NCBI RefSeq assembly: GCF_029227915.1
Contig: NC_079878.1
Coordinates: forward strand, 4,280,001 to 4,344,000
Source: Hydractinia symbiolongicarpus
Lineage: Eukaryota; Cnidaria; Hydrozoa; Anthoathecata; Hydractiniidae
DNA length: 64,000 bases
Direction of reading: 5' to 3'
In this document: piece by piece, positions 1 to 11,516 of the stretch
Numbering within the stretch: position 1 is the stretch's first letter
Layout of the letters: every line of letters starts with the position of its first letter
The notes under the pieces: generated by a model
What the model saw: only the letters and a program-made list of their open reading frames with translations
What the model was told of the DNA's origin: nothing
The model's database searches: none
Translations under genes and position numbers: made by a program

Positions 1-3000
1 CCACAGCGCCCAGTGTAATCGCTGAGTTCTAGCAATCTTGTCAAATTAAGGAGAATGTTATTTCTTGTAGTCAAACTGGCTCATTTATCACATTTATAAG
101 ATCAAAGTCCAAAATCAGTTCAATTAAGTCCCACGGTCAACCGTTTCACTTTTAAAAGCGATGCAACCTAGTATTATCCGAATACTATCGCTAAATACAT
201 GTTGGTACAAATATGTGACGCAACCGTTGTAACTCAAACGGATTTATACCGCTAGAAAGTCAATGAAATGTAGTCTTTGAAACTGTTCCTATTTATTCAG
301 GGCATGCTAACGGCCAGGATTGGTCTAACAGTAAGAAAAGACTTATTTATCTAAATTTTTAAATAAAGCGCTACCACAGATCCTAATGTAATTGATGAAT
401 TCCAGCCATCACGTCAAATTAAGAAGAAAGTTATTCCTTGGAGACCAACTGGCTCATCTATCACATGTATAAGGACATAGTACAGAGTCAGTTCAATTAA
501 GTCCCACAGTCAATCGTTTCATTGTTAAAGGCGTAGAAACCTAGTAATATCAGAAATATATCGCTAAATACATGTTGATACGAATATGTGACGCAACCGT
601 TGTAACTCAAACGGATTGATACGGCCAAGAAGTCGATGAAATGTAGTTCTTGAAACTTTCGCTATTTCTTTAGCGCGCGATAACGGCTAGGATTGGCCCC
701 ACAGTAAAAATTGACTTTTTAATTTAAATTTTTAAATGAAGTGCTACCACAGCGCCCAGTGTAGTCGCTGAGTTCCGGCAGTCATGTCAAATTAAGAAGA
801 ATGTTATTTCTTGGGTCCAGTTGGCTCACTCATCGCATTGATAACGTCACACTTCCAAGTTAGTTCAATTAAGTTCCACAGTCAATCGTTTCACTGTTAA
901 AAGCAATACAACTTAGAAATATCGGAAGAAAATCACTTAATACATGTTGGTACGAATATGTGACGCAACCGTTGTAACTCAAACGGATTTATACCGCTAG
1001 AAAGTCAATGAAATGTAGTCTTTGAAACTGTTCCTATTTATTCAGCGCACGGTAACAACTAGGATTGGTCCCACAGTAAAAAATGACTTTTTTATTTAAA
1101 TTTTTAAATGAAGTGCTACCACAGCGCCCAGTGCAATCGCTGAGTTCCGGCAATCATGTCAAATTAAGAAGAATGTTATTTCTTGGGTCCAGTTGGCTCA
1201 CTCATCGCATTTATAACGTCACACTTCCAAGTTAGTTCAAATAAGTTCCACAGTCAATCGTTTCACTGTTAAAAGCAATACAACTTAGAAATATCGGAAG
1301 AAAATCACTTAATACATGTTGGTACGAATATGTGACGCAACCGTTGTAACTCAAACGGATTGACACCGTTAGTAAGTCAATGAAATGTAGTTCTTGAAAC
1401 TTTCGCTATTTCGTCAGCGCGAACTAACCGCTAGGATTGGTCCCACAGTAAAAAATGACTTATTTATCCTAATTTTTTAATAAAGTTCTACCACAGCGCC
1501 CAGTGTAATCGCTGAGTTCTAGCAATCTTGTCAAATTAAGGAGAATGTTATTTCTTGTAGTCAAACTGGCTCATTTATCACATTTATAAGATCAAAGTCC
1601 AAAATCAGTTCAATTAAGTCCCACAGTCAACCGTTTCACTGTTAAAAGCGATGCAACCTAGTATTATCCGAATACTATCGCTAAATACATGTGGGGACGA
1701 ATTTGTGACGCAACAGTTGTAACTCAAACGGATTGATACCGTTAGAAAGTCAATGAAATGTAGTTTTTGAAACTGTCGCTATTTCTTCAGCGCGCGATAA
1801 CGGCTAGGATTGGTCCCACAGTAAAAAATGACTTTTTTATTTAAATTTTTAAATGAAGTGCTACCACAGCGCCCAGTGTAGTCGCTGAGTTCCGGCAATC
1901 ATGTCAAATTAAGAAGAATGTTATTTCTTGGGTCCAGTTGGCTCACTCATCGCATTTACAACGTCACACTTCCAAGTTAGTTCAATTAAGTTCCACAGTC
2001 AATCGTTTCACTGTTAAAAGCAATACAACTTAGAAATATCGGAAGAAAATCACTTAATACATGTTGGTACGAATATGTGACGCAACCGTTGTAACTCAAA
2101 CGGATTGACACCGTTAGTAAGTCAATGAAATGTTGTTCTTGAAACTTTCGCTATTTTGTCAGCGCGAACTAACGGCTAGGATTGGTCCCACAGTAAAAAA
2201 TGACTTATTTATCCTAATTTTTAATAAATTTTTACCACAGCGCCCAGTGTAATCGCTGAGTTCTAGCAATCTTGTCAAATTAAGGAGAATGTTATTTCTT
2301 GTAGTCAAACTGGCTCATTTATCACATTTATAAGATCAAAGTCCAAAATCAGTTCAATTAAGTCCCACGGTCAACCGTTTCACTTTTAAAAGCGATGCAA
2401 CCTAGTATTATCCGAATACTATCGCTAAATACATGTTGGTACGAATATGTGACGCAACCGTTGTAACTCAAGCGGATTTATACCGCTAGAAAGTCAATGA
2501 AATGTAGTCTTTGAAACTGTTCCTATTTTAGAGGGCATGCTAACGGCCAGGATTGGTCTAACAGTAAGAAAAGACTTATTTATCTAAATTTTTAAATAAA
2601 GCGCTACCACAGATCCTAATGTAATTGATGAATTTCAGCCATCACGTCAAATTAAGAAGAAAGTTATTCCTTGGAGACCAATTGGCTCATCTATCACATT
2701 TATAAGGACATAGTACAGAGTCAGTTCAATTAAGTCCCACAGTCAATCGTTTCATTGTTAAAGGCGTAGCAACCTAGTAATATCAGAAATATATCGCTAA
2801 ATACATGTTGATACGAATATGTGACGCAACCGTTGTAACTCAAACGGATTGATACGGCCAAGAAGTCGATGAAATGTAGTTCTTAAAACTTTTGCTATTT
2901 TGTCAGCGCGAACTAACGGCTAGGATTGGTCCCACAGTAAAAAATGACTTATTTATCCTAATTTTTTAATAAAGTTCTACCACAGCGCCCAGTGTAATCG

Positions 3001-4900
3001 CTGAGTTCTAGCAATCTTGACAAATTAAGGAGAATGTTATTTCTTGTAGTCAAACTGGCTCATTTATCACATTTATAAGATCAAAGTCGAAAATTAGTTC
3101 AATTAAGTCCCACGGTCAACCGTTTCACTTTTAAAAGCGATGCAACCTAGTATTATCCGAATACTATCGCTAAATACATGTTGGTACGAATATGTGACGC
3201 AACCGTTGTAACTCAAACGGATTTATACCGCTAGAAAGTCAATGAAATGTAGTCTTTGAAACTGTTCCTATTCATTCAGGGCATGCTAACGGCCAGGATT
3301 GGTCTAATAGTAAGAAAAGACTTATTTATCTAATTTTTTAAATAAAGCGCTACCACAGATCCTAATGTAATTGATGAATTCCAGCCATCACGTCAAATTA
3401 AGAAGAAAGTTATTCCTTGAAGACCAATTGGCTCATTTATCACATTTATAAGATCAAAGTCCAAAATCAGTTCAATTAAGTACCACAGTCAAATGTTTCA
3501 CTGTTAAAAGCGATGCAACCTAGTAATATCTGAATACTATCGCTAAATACATGTGGGGACGAATATGTGACGCAACAGTTGTAACTCAAGCGGATTGATA
3601 CCGTTAGAAAGTCAATGAAATGTAGTTTTTGAAACTGTCGCTATTTCTTCAGCGCGCGGTAACGGCTAGGATTGGTCCCACAGTAAAAAATGACTTTTTT
3701 ATTTAAATTTTTAAATGAAGTGCTACCACAGCGCCCAGTGCAGTCGCTGAGTTCCGGCAATCATGTCAAATTAAGAAGAATGTTATTTCTTGGGTCCAGT
3801 TGGCTCACTCATCGCATTTATAACGTCACACTTCCAAGTTAGTTCAATTAAGTTCCACAGTCAATCGTTTCACTGTTAAAAGCAATACAACTTAGAAATA
3901 TCGGAAGAAAATCACTTAATACATGTTGGTACGAATATGTGACGCAACCGTTGTAACTCAAACGGATTGACACCGTTAGTAAGTCAATGAAATGTAGTTC
4001 TTGAAACTTTCACTATTTCGTCAGCGCGAACTAACCGCTAGGATTGGTCCCACAGTAAAAAATGACTTATTTATCCTAATTTTTTAATAAAGTTCTACCA
4101 CAGCGCCCAGTGTAATCGCTGAGTTCTAGCAATCTTGTCAAATTAAGGAGAATGTTATTTCTTGTAGTCAAACTGGCTCATTTATCACATTTATAAGTTC
4201 AAAGTCCAAAATCAGTTCAATTAAGTACCACAGTCAAATGTTTCACTGTTAAAAGCGATGCAACCTAGTAATATCTGAATACTATCGCTAAATACATGTG
4301 GGGACGAATATGTGACGCAACAGTTGTAACTCAAGCGGATTGATACCGTTAGAAAGTCAATGAAATGTAGTTTTTGAAACTGTCGCTATTTCTTCAGCGC
4401 GCGGTAACGGCTAGGATTGGTCCCACAGTAAAAAATGACTTTTTTATTTAAATTTTTAAATGAAGTGCTACCACAGCGCCCAGTGCAGTCGCTGAGTTCC
4501 GGCAATCATGTCAAATTAAGAAGAATGTTATTTCTTGGGTCCAGTTGGCTCACTCATCGCATTTATAACGTCACACTTCCAAGTTAGTTCAATTAAGTTC
4601 CACAGTCAATCGTTTCACTGTTAAAAGCAATACAACTTAGAAATATCGGAAGAAAATCACTTAATACATGTTGGTACGAATATGTGACGCAACCGTTGTA
4701 ACTCAAACGGATTGACACCGTTAGTAAGTCAATGAAATGTAGTTCTTGAAACTTTCACTATTTCGTCAGCGCGAACTAACCGCTAGGATTGGTCCCACAG
4801 TAAAAAATGACTTATTTATCCTAATTTTTTAATAAAGTTCTACCACAGCGCCCAGTGTAATCGCTGAGTTCTAGCAATCTTGTCAAATTAAGGAGAATGT
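1..4900 (+). repeat. Satellite domain 1: mixed 6-mer (~2234 bp) and dimer (~745 bp) periods
   Basis: A diagnostic monomer with GAGTTCTAGCAATCTTG recurs at 26, 1516, 2260, 3004, 4121 and 4866. These are steps of 4, 2, 2, 3 and 2 monomers. The marker CCCACGGTCAACC occurs at 130, 2364 and 3109, giving a 2234-bp (six-monomer) and then a 745-bp (two-monomer) offset. A further 745-bp tandem dimer starts at the marker AGTACCACAG (3479 and 4224). A chimeric monomer near 3410-3470 joins a GAGACC/GAAGACCAATTGG left part to a TTATAAGATCAAAGTCC right part. There is no coding feature in this stretch. Confidence 0.85.
969..986. other. Conserved inverted repeat of the monomer (CCGTT-N8-AACGG), example
   Basis: CCGTT and AACGG flank the 8-base loop GTAACTCA. 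The element lies about 220 bp into the monomer and is kept in most monomers. The CATGTGGGGACG subfamily has AACAGTT with AAGCGG and loses part of the pairing. It could be a hairpin or a site for a dimeric DNA-binding protein; no function is shown. Confidence 0.6.
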
Positions 4901-6872
4901 TATTTCTTGTAGTCAAACTGGCTCATTTATCACATTTATAAGTTCAAAGTCCAAAATCAGTTCAATTAAGTCCCATAGTCAACCGTTTCACTTTTAAAAG
5001 CGATGCAACCTAGTATTATCCGAATACTATCGCTAAATACATGTTGGTACGAATATGTGACGCAACCGTTGTAACTCAAACGGATTTATACCGCTAGAAA
5101 GTCAATGAAATGTAGTTTTTGAAACTGTCGCTATTTCTTTAGCGCGCGATAACGGCTAGGATTGGTCCCACAATAAAAAATGACTTTTTTATTTAAATTT
5201 TTAAGAGAAGTGCTACCACAGCGGCCAGTGTAATCGCTGAGTTCCAGCAATCATGTCAAATTAAGAAGAATGTTATTTCTTGTAGTCAAACTGGCTTATT
5301 TATAACATTTATCAGGTCACAGTCCAAAGTTAGTTCAATTAAGTCCCACAGTCAATCCTTTCATTGTGTAAGGCGATGCAACCTAGTAATATCAGAAAAA
5401 TATCGCTAAATACATGTTGGTACGAATATGTGACGCAACCGTTGTAACTCAAACGGATTGATACGGCCAAGAAGTTGATGAAATGTAGTTTTTGAAAATG
5501 TCTCTATTTCTTCAGCGCGAAATAACGCTTGGATTGGTCCCACATCAAAAAATGACTTATTTATCTTAATTTTTTAATAAAGCGCTACCACAGCGCCCAG
5601 TGTAACCACTGAGTTCCAGCAATCAAGTCAAATTAAGAAGAATGTTACTTCTTGTAGTCAAACTGGCTCATTTATCACATTTATAAGGTCAAAGTCCAAA
5701 ATCAGTTCAATTAAGTCCCACAGTCAAATGTTTCACTGTTAAAAGCGATGCAACCTAGTAATATCTGAATACTATCGCTAAATACATGTGGGGACGAATA
5801 TGTGACGCAACAGTTGTAACTCAAACGGATTGATACGGCCAAGAAGTTAATGAAATGGAGTTTTTGAGAATGTCCCTATTTTTTCAGCGCGAACTAACGG
5901 CTTGGATTGGTCCCACAGTAAAAAAATGACTTATTTCTCCTAATTTTTTAATAAAGCGCTACCACAGCGCCAGTGTAATCGCTGAGTTCCAGCAATCAAG
6001 TCAAATTAAGAAGAATGTTACTTCTTGTAATCAAACTGGCTCATTTATCCCATTTATAAGGTCAAAGACCAAAATCAGTTCAATTAAGTCCCACAGTCAA
6101 ACGTTTCACTGTTAAAAGCGATGCAACCTAGTAATATTCAAATACTATTGCTAAATACATGTGGGGACGAATATGTGGCGCAGCCGTTGTAACTCAAGCG
6201 GACTGACACCGTTAGTAAGTCAATGAAATGTAGTTCTTGAAACTTTCTCTATTTCTTCCGCGCGATCTAACCGCTAGGATTGGCCCCACAGTAAAAAATG
6301 ACTTATTTATCCTAATTTTTTAATAAAGTGCTACCACAGGGCCCAGTGCAATCGCTGAGTTCCAGCAATCAAGTCAAATTAAGAAGAATGTTACTTCCTA
6401 TAGTCAAACTGGCTCATTTATCACATTTATCAGGTCAAAGTCCAAAATCAGTTCAATTAAGTCCCACAGTCAATTGTTTCACTGTTAAAAGCGATGCAAC
6501 TTAGTAATATCTGAATACTATCGCTAAATACATGTGGGGAGGAATATGTGACGCAACAGTTGTAACTCAAACGGATTGATACCGTTAGAAAGTCAATGAA
6601 ATGTAGTTTTTGAAACTTTCGCTTTTTCTTCAGCGCGCGATAACGGGTAGGATTGGTCCCACAGTAAAAAATGACTTTTTTATTTAAATTTTTTAATAAG
6701 GTGCTACCACAGCGTCCAATGTAATCGCTGAGTTCCAGCAATCATGTCAAATTAAGAAGAATGTTATTTCTTGTAGTCAAACTGGCTTATTTATAACATT
6801 TATCAGGTCACAGTCCAAAGTTAGTTCAATTAAGTCCCACAAACAATCCTTTCATTGTGTAAGGCGATGCAA

Positions 6873-6957
6873 CCTAGTAATAACAGAAAAATATCGCTAA
6901 ATACATGTTGGTACGATTATGTGACGCAACCGTTGTAACTCAAACGGATTGATACGA
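6873..6957 (+). repeat. 85-bp partial tandem duplication inside a monomer (first occurrence)
   Basis: The segment starting CCTAGTAATAACAG and ending GGATTGATACGA is followed at 6958 by a second copy of the same monomer interval, starting CCTAGTAACATCAG. That second copy belongs to a different subfamily (GTGACACAACC instead of GTGACGCAACC). The monomer is therefore lengthened by 85 bp. The two copies come from different subfamilies, which suggests an out-of-register exchange between monomers rather than simple slippage. Confidence 0.85.
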
Positions 6958-7861
6958 CCTAGTAACATCAGAAAAATATCGCTAAATACATGTTGGTACG
7001 AATATGTGACACAACCGTTGTAACTCAAACGGATTGACACCGTTAGAAAGTCAATGAAATGTAGTTTTTGAAACTGTCTCTCTTTCTTCAGCGCGAAATA
7101 ACGGCTAGGATTGGTCCCACAGTAAAAACAGACTTATTTATCTTCATTTTTTAACAAAGAGTTACCACAGTGCCCACTGTAATCGCTGAGTTCCAGCAAT
7201 CAAGTCAAATTAAGAAGAATGTTACTTCTTGTAGTCAAACTAGCTCATTTATCACATTTATAAGATCAAAGTCCAAAATCAGTTCAATTAAGTCCCATAG
7301 TCAACCGTTTCACTTTTAAAAGCGATGCAACCTAGTATTATCCGAATACTATCGCAAAATACATGTTGGTACGAATATGTGACGCAACCGTTGTAACTCA
7401 AACGGATTTATACCGCTAGAAAGTCAATGAAATGTAGTTTTTGAAACTGTCGCTATTTCTTTAGCGCGCGATAACGGCTAGGATTGGTCCCACAATAAAA
7501 AATGACTTTTTTATTTAAATTTTTAAGAGAAGTGCTACCACAGCGGCCAGTGTAATCGCTGAGTTCCAGCAATCATGTCAAATTAAGAAGAATGTTATTT
7601 CTTGTAGTCAAACTGGCTTATTTATAACATTTATCAGCTCACAGTCCAAAGTTAGTTCAATTAAGTCCCACAAACAATCGTTTCATTGTTAAAGGCGATG
7701 CAACCTAGTAACATCAGAAAAATATCGCTAAATACATGTTGGTACGAATATGTGACACAACCGTTGTAACTCAAACGGATTGACACCGTTAGAAAGTCAA
7801 TGAAATGTAGTTTGTGAAACTGTCTCTCTTTCTTCAGCGCGAAATAACGGCTAGGATTGGT

Positions 7862-9352
7862 CCCACAGTAAAAACAGACTTATTTATCTTCATTTTTTAA
7901 CAAAGAGTTACCACAGTGCCCACTGTAATCGCTGAGTTCCAGCAATCAAGTCAAATTAAGAAGAATGTTACTTCTTGTAGTCAAACTAGCTCATTTATCA
8001 CATTTATAAGATCAAAGTCCAAAATCAGTTCAATTAAGTCCCATAGTCAACCGTTTCACTTTTAAAAGCGATGCAACCTAGTATTATCCGAATACTATCG
8101 CAAAATACATGTTGGTACGAATATGTGACGCAACCGTTGTAACTCAAACGGATTTATACCGCTAGAAAGTCAATGAAATGTAGTTTTTGAAACTGTCGCT
8201 ATTTCTTTAGCGCGCGATAACGGCTAGGATTGGTCCCACAATAAAAAATGACTTTTTTATTTAAATTTTTAAGAGAAGTGCTACCACAGCGGCCAGTGTA
8301 ATCGCTGAGTTCCAGCAATCATGTCAAATTAAGAAGAATGTTATTTCTTGTAGTCAAACTGGCTTATTTATAACATTTATCAGGTCACAGTCCAAAGTTA
8401 GTTCAATTAAGTCCCACAGTCAATCCTTTCATTGTGTAAGGCGATGCAACCTAGTAATATCAGAAAAATATCGCTAAATACATGTTGGTACGAATATGTG
8501 ACGCAACCGTTGTAACTCAAACGGATTGATACGGCCAAGAAGTTGATGAAATGTAGTTTTTGAAAATGTCTCTATTTCTTCAGCGCGAAATAACGCTTGG
8601 ATTGGTCCCACATCAAAAAATGACTTATTTATCTTAATTTTTTAATAAAGCGCTACCACAGCGCCCAGTGTAACCACTGAGTTCCAGCAATCAAGTCAAA
8701 TTAAGAAGAATGTTACTTCTTGTAGTCAAACTGGCTCATTTATCACATTTATAAGGTCAAAGTCCAAAATCAGTTCAATTAAGTCCCACAGTCAAATGTT
8801 TCACTGTTAAAAGCGATGCAACCTAGTAATATCTGAATACTATCGCTAAATACATGTGGGGACGAATATGTGACGCAACAGTTGTAACTCAAACGGATTG
8901 ATACGGCCAAGAAGTTAATGAAATGGAGTTTTTGAGAATGTCCCTATTTTTTCAGCGCGAACTAACGGCTTGGATTGGTCCCACAGTAAAAAAATGACTT
9001 ATTTCTCCTAATTTTTTAATAAAGCGCTACCACAGCGCCAGTGTAATCGCTGAGTTCCAGCAATCAAGTCAAATTAAGAAGAATGTTACTTCTTGTAATC
9101 AAACTGGCTCATTTATCCCATTTATAAGGTCAAAGACCAAAATCAGTTCAATTAAGTCCCACAGTCAAACGTTTCACTGTTAAAAGCGATGCAACCTAGT
9201 AATATTCAAATACTATTGCTAAATACATGTGGGGACGAATATGTGGCGCAGCCGTTGTAACTCAAGCGGACTGACACCGTTAGTAAGTCAATGAAATGTA
9301 GTTCTTGAAACTTTCTCTATTTCTTCCGCGCGATCTAACCGCTAGGATTGGT
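7862..9352 (+). repeat. 1491-bp tandem duplication, copy 1
   Basis: This four-monomer segment is repeated immediately downstream at 9353-10843. The junction falls inside a monomer, in CTAGGATTGGTCCCACAGTA. Before it the sequence follows the CGATCTAACCGC family, and after it the AAAAACAGAC family. At the matching point in copy 2 (10843) the array continues instead with GGCCCCACAGTAAAAAATG. This is the signature of one in-register unequal exchange. Confidence 0.85.
7913..7926. other. Subfamily-specific palindrome ACAGTG-CC-CACTGT, example
   Basis: Monomers starting CCACAGTGCCCACTGTAATC carry a perfect 6-bp inverted repeat with a 2-base spacer. Monomers with CCACAGCGCCCAGTG lack it. It recurs near 7165, 9405, 12475, 16204, 18438, 19930, 23666 and 28142, among others. 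Confidence 0.6.
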
Positions 9353-10843
9353 CCCACAGTAAAAACAGACTTATTTATCTTCATTTTTTAACAAAGAGTT
9401 ACCACAGTGCCCACTGTAATCGCTGAGTTCCAGCAATCAAGTCAAATTAAGAAGAATGTTACTTCTTGTAGTCAAACTAGCTCATTTATCACATTTATAA
9501 GATCAAAGTCCAAAATCAGTTCAATTAAGTCCCATAGTCAACCGTTTCACTTTTAAAAGCGATGCAACCTAGTATTATCCGAATACTATCGCAAAATACA
9601 TGTTGGTACGAATATGTGACGCAACCGTTGTAACTCAAACGGATTTATACCGCTAGAAAGTCAATGAAATGTAGTTTTTGAAACTGTCGCTATTTCTTTA
9701 GCGCGCGATAACGGCTAGGATTGGTCCCACAATAAAAAATGACTTTTTTATTTAAATTTTTAAGAGAAGTGCTACCACAGCGGCCAGTGTAATCGCTGAG
9801 TTCCAGCAATCATGTCAAATTAAGAAGAATGTTATTTCTTGTAGTCAAACTGGCTTATTTATAACATTTATCAGGTCACAGTCCAAAGTTAGTTCAATTA
9901 AGTCCCACAGTCAATCCTTTCATTGTGTAAGGCGATGCAACCTAGTAATATCAGAAAAATATCGCTAAATACATGTTGGTACGAATATGTGACGCAACCG
10001 TTGTAACTCAAACGGATTGATACGGCCAAGAAGTTGATGAAATGTAGTTTTTGAAAATGTCTCTATTTCTTCAGCGCGAAATAACGCTTGGATTGGTCCC
10101 ACATCAAAAAATGACTTATTTATCTTAATTTTTTAATAAAGCGCTACCACAGCGCCCAGTGTAACCACTGAGTTCCAGCAATCAAGTCAAATTAAGAAGA
10201 ATGTTACTTCTTGTAGTCAAACTGGCTCATTTATCACATTTATAAGGTCAAAGTCCAAAATCAGTTCAATTAAGTCCCACAGTCAAATGTTTCACTGTTA
10301 AAAGCGATGCAACCTAGTAATATCTGAATACTATCGCTAAATACATGTGGGGACGAATATGTGACGCAACAGTTGTAACTCAAACGGATTGATACGGCCA
10401 AGAAGTTAATGAAATGGAGTTTTTGAGAATGTCCCTATTTTTTCAGCGCGAACTAACGGCTTGGATTGGTCCCACAGTAAAAAAATGACTTATTTCTCCT
10501 AATTTTTTAATAAAGCGCTACCACAGCGCCAGTGTAATCGCTGAGTTCCAGCAATCAAGTCAAATTAAGAAGAATGTTACTTCTTGTAATCAAACTGGCT
10601 CATTTATCCCATTTATAAGGTCAAAGACCAAAATCAGTTCAATTAAGTCCCACAGTCAAACGTTTCACTGTTAAAAGCGATGCAACCTAGTAATATTCAA
10701 ATACTATTGCTAAATACATGTGGGGACGAATATGTGGCGCAGCCGTTGTAACTCAAGCGGACTGACACCGTTAGTAAGTCAATGAAATGTAGTTCTTGAA
10801 ACTTTCTCTATTTCTTCCGCGCGATCTAACCGCTAGGATTGGC
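9353..10843 (+). repeat. 1491-bp tandem duplication, copy 2
   Basis: This is the second copy of the four-monomer segment and is nearly identical to 7862-9352. The shared markers are a monomer missing one C in its start block (CCACAGCGCCAGTG, at 9030 and 10521) and the CCTATTTTTTCAGCGCGAAC segment. Confidence 0.85.
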
Positions 10844-11431
10844 CCCACAGTAAAAAATGACTTATTTATCCTAATTTTTTAATAAAGTGCTACCACAGGG
10901 CCCAGTGCAATCGCTGAGTTCCAGCAATCAAGTCAAATTAAGAAGAATGTTACTTCCTATAGTCAAACTGGCTCATTTATCACATTTATCAGGTCAAAGT
11001 CCAAAATCAGTTCAATTAAGTCCCACAGTCAATTGTTTCACTGTTAAAAGCGATGCAACTTAGTAATATCTGAATACTATCGCTAAATACATGTGGGGAG
11101 GAATATGTGACGCAACAGTTGTAACTCAAACGGATTGATACCGTTAGAAAGTCAATGAAATGTAGTTTTTGAAACTTTCGCTTTTTCTTCAGCGCGCGAT
11201 AACGGGTAGGATTGGTCCCACAGTAAAAAATGACTTTTTTATTTAAATTTTTTAATAAGGTGCTACCACAGCGTCCAATGTAATCGCTGAGTTCCAGCAA
11301 TCATGTCAAATTAAGAAGAATGTTATTTCTTGTAGTCAAACTGGCTTATTTATAACATTTATCAGGTCACAGTCCAAAGTTAGTTCAATTAAGTCCCACA
11401 AACAATCCTTTCATTGTGTAAGGCGATGCAA

Positions 11432-11516
11432 CCTAGTAATAACAGAAAAATATCGCTAAATACATGTTGGTACGATTATGTGACGCAACCGTTGTAACTC
11501 AAACGGATTGATACGA
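11432..11516 (+). repeat. 85-bp partial tandem duplication inside a monomer (second occurrence)
   Basis: This is the copy of the 6873-6957 event carried by the 4559-bp duplication. The second subfamily copy starts at 11517. Its presence in both units shows that the 85-bp event came before the 4559-bp duplication. Confidence 0.85.

Noticed and set aside
1-373. Possible internal dimer (2 x 186 bp) origin of the monomer
   Set aside because: The two halves share only short words such as CCCACAG, which occurs three times at uneven spacing (about 1, 131 and 321). No convincing half-to-half alignment was seen by eye.
940-965. CENP-B-box-like motif on the reverse strand of ATGTTGGTACGAATATG
   Set aside because: The reverse strand gives ATTCGTACCAAC, which fits the first part of the box consensus, but the required CGGG is replaced by ATGT. 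It is only a half match and is lost altogether in the CATGTGGGGACG subfamily.
6457-6741. 94-95 residue open frame on the - strand, repeated at 11016-11300, 15574-15861, 17816-18100 and 21547-21831
   Set aside because: Each lies wholly within satellite monomers and straddles a monomer boundary. Copies are alike because the DNA was duplicated, most other monomers interrupt the frame, and no protein family is recognisable.
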